A stretch of 24,180 nucleotides of DNA. It comes from CAYGZA01 sp964354135. GTDB lineage: Bacteria; Planctomycetota; Planctomycetia; Pirellulales; Thermoguttaceae. Positions within the stretch are counted from its first letter, which is position 1. Each line of letters starts with the position of its first letter. Of the stretch, positions 21,007 through 24,180 are shown one piece after another. Made by a program: the position numbers and the translations under genes. The stretch lies in the NCBI GenBank assembly GCA_964354135.1, contig CAYGZA010000061.1, forward strand, positions 1 through 24,180, given 5' to 3'. The notes under the pieces were generated by a model. The model did not search any database, was not told the DNA's origin, and saw nothing but the letters and a program-made list of their open reading frames with translations.

Positions 21007-21480
21007 ATGGGGTACGAACTGCTGTATGTGCATCGCCTGTCCAAGCGGAAGGATGAGACCATTGTGGGGCACATGTATCTTAAGAAGCCGGACGCGAAGA
21101 AGTGGGAGCAACTGTGCTACTCGTATGAGCTTCCTCTCAAGACCGACAGTAGTGGCAAGACGAAGAAGGAGGTTAGCTGCATCGCGGCCAATACTTATGA
21201 AATGAAGGTGCGGATCGGCGGCAACAAGGGTTGGCGTCTCGAGCTCATGAGCACGGGCCACCGAGACAACGTTCAAGTGCATCGTGCCCATAAGAGCCTG
21301 TACATTGAAGGCTGCATTCTGCCAATAACCGCTTCTGGCGCTCTGGGAGGGGATCAAGCCCAGTCAGAATCCGTAGAACTGATGGGGAAAATCAAAGAGG
21401 CCTACGACGCTTGGAAAGCGAAGGGCCAGGCAGGGAGACCAACCATCACGATCACTTATGGTCGGCCGGCCTCCAGTTGA
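21007..21480 (+). CDS. DUF5675-like protein
   Basis: A 157-residue protein without signal or membrane segment. It shows the layout of DUF5675: 'KEVSCIAANTYEMKV' in the middle (family pattern S-C-I-P-x-G-x-Y), 'NVQVHRAHKSLYIEGCILP' (pattern I-H-x-G-N ... T-x-G-C-I), and a terminal segment with Ser and a helix ('SVELMGKIKEAYDAWK'). Function of the family is not established; members occur near phage and secretion genes. The N-terminus is Lys-rich and the base composition looks lower in GC than its neighbours, a hint of separate origin. GGGAG about nine bases upstream supports the ATG, and a good promoter lies 70 bases further. Its last 29 bases overlap the end of the opposite-strand FG-GAP gene. 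Confidence 0.65.
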   Translation: MGYELLYVHRLSKRKDETIVGHMYLKKPDAKKWEQLCYSYELPLKTDSSGKTKKEVSCIAANTYEMKVRIGGNKGWRLELMSTGHRDNVQVHRAHKSLYIEGCILPITASGALGGDQAQSESVELMGKIKEAYDAWKAKGQAGRPTITITYGRPASS

Positions 21481-23974
21481 GAAGGATACAATACATAAGA
21501 CGGAATTCGGAAAAGACAGGTGAGGGCGGGCAGGCGTCTCTTGGCGCGGGGTGTGCGGTAGCCTCAAGGACCACCGCATGGTGGCCTTCTACCGCCTGAC
21601 CCGTTCGTCGCCTCCCCGTTGTCGCCTCCTCCACCGCGGCCACGCTCACGAGGGGGCGTTTCCCAGCCAGTTCGTCTTCAAGATAGTCGCGCTCGTAGAA
21701 CCGCAGGCCGCTCCCGCCGTGGCCCTGGCCGGTCAGGATGTCGATGTCTCCGTCGCCGTTCCAATCGACCGCGTCGGCTCCGGAGATCATCTGCGGCACC
21801 GGCGACTGAAGAATCACTTCGCCCTGCGGTGACGCGAGCTTGGGCTCCTCGCCCGGGCGGCCGGAGCCGAGATTCCGGTACAGCCGAATGCTGTTCTCAA
21901 ACTCGCAACCGATAAGGTCCTTCTTGCCGTCCCCGTCCCAATCCACAAACGAGCCCAGGTTGGGCCGGGCGTAACGGACCGGCCCGCCGTCGAACGTAAT
22001 GGGCTTGGCCGCGGCAAGAGACGGCTCCGCGGCCGAGCCGACGTTGCGATAGAAGCAGTACCCTTTTTCGTCGGCCAACACGACGTCCTTCAGGCCGTCG
22101 TTGTCCCAATCGCAGATCAGCACGCTGGAACGGCCCGCGCCCTGGATGGGTTTCCCGCCCGCCACGACCGGCCGACCCGCAAGCAGCGTTCCATCCCCCT
22201 TGTTCAGAAAGAGCGTCAGCGTGCCGTGGCCGTCCGCCACGAGGAGATCCTGCTTCCGGTCATGGTTCCAGTCGCAGAGATCGAAGCGTGCGTGGCCGCC
22301 GCTCCGGGCAACACTGAGCGGCCTTCCGTCGGCCCGCAGCTTCTCTCCGGGGGCGAACATGGGAGCCAGGTTGTTCGTCCGGTTGCGGAAATACCAGACG
22401 AAGCCGTCGGTATCTCCCGCGAGCAGGTCCATCTTGCCGTCGCCGTTCCAGTCCGCTGCGCGGACGCAGTTCTGCCGCACCGCGTCGCAGATCTGGAACT
22501 GCTCGGTGTACGGCGAGCCGGCGGCTCGCCGCTCGAACTTCGGCGCCGTGCGGGTTCCCACGTTCTTGTAGAAGCCGCCGTAGTCTCGCGGCTGCTCGGG
22601 CCGGGACAATTCCGTCCGCTCCCAGAAGCGGCCGGCCACGAAGTCCAACAGCCCATCCCCGTCGAAATCCGCAACCTTGACTCCCGAGTGCGCATCCCCA
22701 ATCAGGTATTTGCCGCCGTAGGCAATCACGGTGCCCCGGTCCAAAACGGGACGGGTGCGCGTGCCGACGTTCTCAAACCACCAGATCGGCCCGGGCTGCG
22801 TGCCGGCGAACAGGTCCAGATCGCCGTCGCCGTCGATGTCGGCACAGTCGAGCCGCGGGTTCGTCAAGACGATGTCGCTGCCGCCGGCCTGCAGGGCGAC
22901 CGCGTCGGCAAGCTGCGGCAGACCTCCGGCATCCGACCCGAGGTTCCGATAGAGCCACAAGCGGTGGTTGCTGCCCACGAGCACGTCAGTCCTCCCGTCC
23001 CCTTCGCCGTCCCAGTCGCGGACGAAGGTGATCGAGGGAAACCAACCGCCCGCTTGAGCCCCGCCGGCCACGGCAGCGCCCGAGACGGTCCGCAGCGGCC
23101 CGACGCGGGAGAACGCAAGTCGGCCCTGCCGGCGGCTCACGTTCCGGTAGAAGACGATCGTGCCGCGGTCGGGGCCATCCATGAAGCTCGGCAGGAAGTC
23201 CTGGTCTCCGTCGCCGTCCCAGTCGTAGAAGGCGACGGTGACCCAGCTCCGGTTGGATCGCGGGTCCTTGGGCAGCACGAACAGCTTGCCGTCGGAGGCC
23301 AGTCGCCCGCGATCGACCAACCGGTTTCCGCCGACGTTTTCGTAGCAGTACACATAAGGCTCGACGCCACCCTTGAAGAGGTCCAGGTCCCCATCGCCGT
23401 CAAAATCGCAGAACTGGTCGAAGTGGCTCGCGCCCGTTTCCCGCCGCCCGAATCCCTCGCAAAACCGGTCGCCGTCGCCCACCAGCCCGCGATAGCGCTG
23501 CGGCCTGCCCAGGCCCGAGTCGGCCGTGTCGAAGTACACCGCGTAGCTCGTACAGGTGTGATCCGGCATGACGAAGTGGAGCGTCACCCCGGTGATGCCG
23601 AAGTACCTGTCGATCCGCCACGGCAGGAGATATCGCTCGTTTCCCGGCCGCGATGCGTCGAACACGCGCGGCTTTCCCGAGGCGTCGTATGCCACCACTT
23701 CGATCGTAGCCTCGTCGAACTTTCCGGCAGCGCCCCGGTCCGCCAAGGCCCGCTGGAAGTCGAGATCAACCGACACCGGCGAGTTGGACCGCCTCTGCCC
23801 CCGCGGATCAACCGCCAGCCGAATGCGATACCGCTGCGGCAATGTCCACTCCGGGCTGCCGGCGGGCAACGTCCCCAGTGCTGTCGACGCGGCGGCCAGC
23901 AACACCAGGCTCCCAAGCAACGCTGCGACGCACATGCGTGGCCTCGACTTCGCAAACACGTCGTCGTTCCTCAT
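21452..23974 (-). CDS. Exported FG-GAP/VCBS repeat beta-propeller protein
   Basis: An 840-residue protein with a signal peptide ('CVAALLGSLVLLAAASTALG', about 15-34). After a beta-rich N-terminal region to about 170, at least ten FG-GAP repeats follow, each with a calcium-loop-like motif: DFDGDGDLDLF, DWDGDGDQDFL, DIDGDGDLDLF, DFDGDGLLDFV, DWNGDGKMDLL, DWNHDRKQDLL, DWDNDGLKDVV, DWDGDGKKDLI, DWNGDGDIDIL and one longer variant. They should fold as beta-propellers outside the cytoplasm and bind ligands or calcium; no catalytic motif is recognised. The start is three bases after the URO-D-like stop, so the two are co-translated. The last ~45 residues (from 'EEATTGRRRTGQ' on) look non-native and overlap the opposite gene, suggesting loss of the original stop. 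Confidence 0.9.
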   Translation of the reverse strand: MRNDDVFAKSRPRMCVAALLGSLVLLAAASTALGTLPAGSPEWTLPQRYRIRLAVDPRGQRRSNSPVSVDLDFQRALADRGAAGKFDEATIEVVAYDASGKPRVFDASRPGNERYLLPWRIDRYFGITGVTLHFVMPDHTCTSYAVYFDTADSGLGRPQRYRGLVGDGDRFCEGFGRRETGASHFDQFCDFDGDGDLDLFKGGVEPYVYCYENVGGNRLVDRGRLASDGKLFVLPKDPRSNRSWVTVAFYDWDGDGDQDFLPSFMDGPDRGTIVFYRNVSRRQGRLAFSRVGPLRTVSGAAVAGGAQAGGWFPSITFVRDWDGEGDGRTDVLVGSNHRLWLYRNLGSDAGGLPQLADAVALQAGGSDIVLTNPRLDCADIDGDGDLDLFAGTQPGPIWWFENVGTRTRPVLDRGTVIAYGGKYLIGDAHSGVKVADFDGDGLLDFVAGRFWERTELSRPEQPRDYGGFYKNVGTRTAPKFERRAAGSPYTEQFQICDAVRQNCVRAADWNGDGKMDLLAGDTDGFVWYFRNRTNNLAPMFAPGEKLRADGRPLSVARSGGHARFDLCDWNHDRKQDLLVADGHGTLTLFLNKGDGTLLAGRPVVAGGKPIQGAGRSSVLICDWDNDGLKDVVLADEKGYCFYRNVGSAAEPSLAAAKPITFDGGPVRYARPNLGSFVDWDGDGKKDLIGCEFENSIRLYRNLGSGRPGEEPKLASPQGEVILQSPVPQMISGADAVDWNGDGDIDILTGQGHGGSGLRFYERDYLEDELAGKRPLVSVAAVEEATTGRRRTGQAVEGHHAVVLEATAHPAPRDACPPSPVFSEFRLMYCILLNWRPADHK

Positions 23975-23977
23975 CCT

Positions 23978-24180
23978 TCACCCTTTTCCGCGTGCCGAGT
24001 CGAACATGGCGATCACGTTCTCCGGCGGCACACCCGCCTGGATGTTGTGGACCGAGGCAAACACGTACCCGCCGCCGGGGGCGAGAACGCGGATACTCTC
24101 TTCGACCTCGCGGGCCACCTGCTGCGGCGTGCCGAAGGGGAGCGTGTGCTGGCAGTCGCAGGCGGCGCCCCAGAAGACGA
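23978..24180 (-). CDS. Uroporphyrinogen decarboxylase (URO-D)-like protein, C-terminal 66 residues only
   Basis: Only the last 66 codons are in the window; the 5' part lies beyond the right edge. The visible sequence, 'FWGAACDCQHTLPFGTPQQV' followed by 'VLAPGGGYVFASVHNIQAGV' and 'PPENVIAMFDSARGKG', is the usual end of URO-D superfamily proteins (pattern G-T-P-x-x-V ... G-G-Y-I-x-x-x-x-H-N-I-Q ... P-P-E-N). Planctomycetes have many such paralogues outside haem synthesis, often methyltransferase-like, so this need not be HemE. The TGA at 23978-23980 is followed after three bases by the FG-GAP protein's ATG; the two genes form an operon. Confidence 0.85.
   Translation of the reverse strand, partial: VFWGAACDCQHTLPFGTPQQVAREVEESIRVLAPGGGYVFASVHNIQAGVPPENVIAMFDSARGKG

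Overview
The window reads as chromosomal DNA of a high-GC planctomycete-like bacterium. The evidence is the gene mix: Cys-type sulfatases, Tat-signal proteins, an apiosidase-like DUF4038 protein, a large FG-GAP repeat protein, a URO-D-like protein, and type II secretion genes with very long prepilin leaders. Many short palindromic repeats lie between genes. No rRNA, tRNA, CRISPR array or complete insertion sequence was seen. The taxonomic call is inference from gene content.

Region 1 (1-10179) is a type II secretion/pseudopilus locus with built-in signalling. On the minus strand, in transcription order, are the major pseudopilin GspG, a stand-alone response regulator, a membrane PAS histidine kinase, a STAS protein and the GspE ATPase (cut by the left edge; its start overlaps the STAS stop by 4 bases). 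Divergently, on the plus strand, an HD-GYP phosphodiesterase leads a tight run of three pseudopilins and a PilX/GspK-like protein, joined by ATGA overlaps or directly abutting codons. GspE carries an N-terminal tandem motif resembling the c-di-GMP-binding MshEN domain, so the nearby phosphodiesterase may tune the ATPase. One minor pseudopilin appears to hold an inserted beta-sandwich domain.

Region 2 (10279-17453) looks catabolic: a Tat-exported protein resembling L-fucose/L-arabinose isomerases, a zinc sorbitol-dehydrogenase-type enzyme, an SDR oxidoreductase and two divergent sulfatases. Together they suggest desulfation and oxidation of sulfated sugars, but the substrate is not visible. 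The intergenic gaps are full of inverted repeats: a telomere-like G-rich/C-rich pair, two tandem 15-bp palindromes, a 33-bp imperfect inverted repeat, an 11-bp perfect hairpin, a polypyrimidine tract and nested 22-bp repeats.

Region 3 (17454-21006) holds a small CHC2 zinc-finger protein bracketed by inverted copies of a 21-bp repeat (a candidate non-autonomous mobile cassette), a DUF4038 glycosidase-like protein, a 73-residue protein with a strong ribosome binding site whose tail runs into an inverted repeat, and a flavin reductase-like protein.

Region 4 (21007-24180) has a DUF5675-like gene with its own sigma-70-like promoter. It converges on, and overlaps by 29 bases, an exported FG-GAP repeat protein, which itself starts 3 bases after a URO-D-like gene cut by the right edge.
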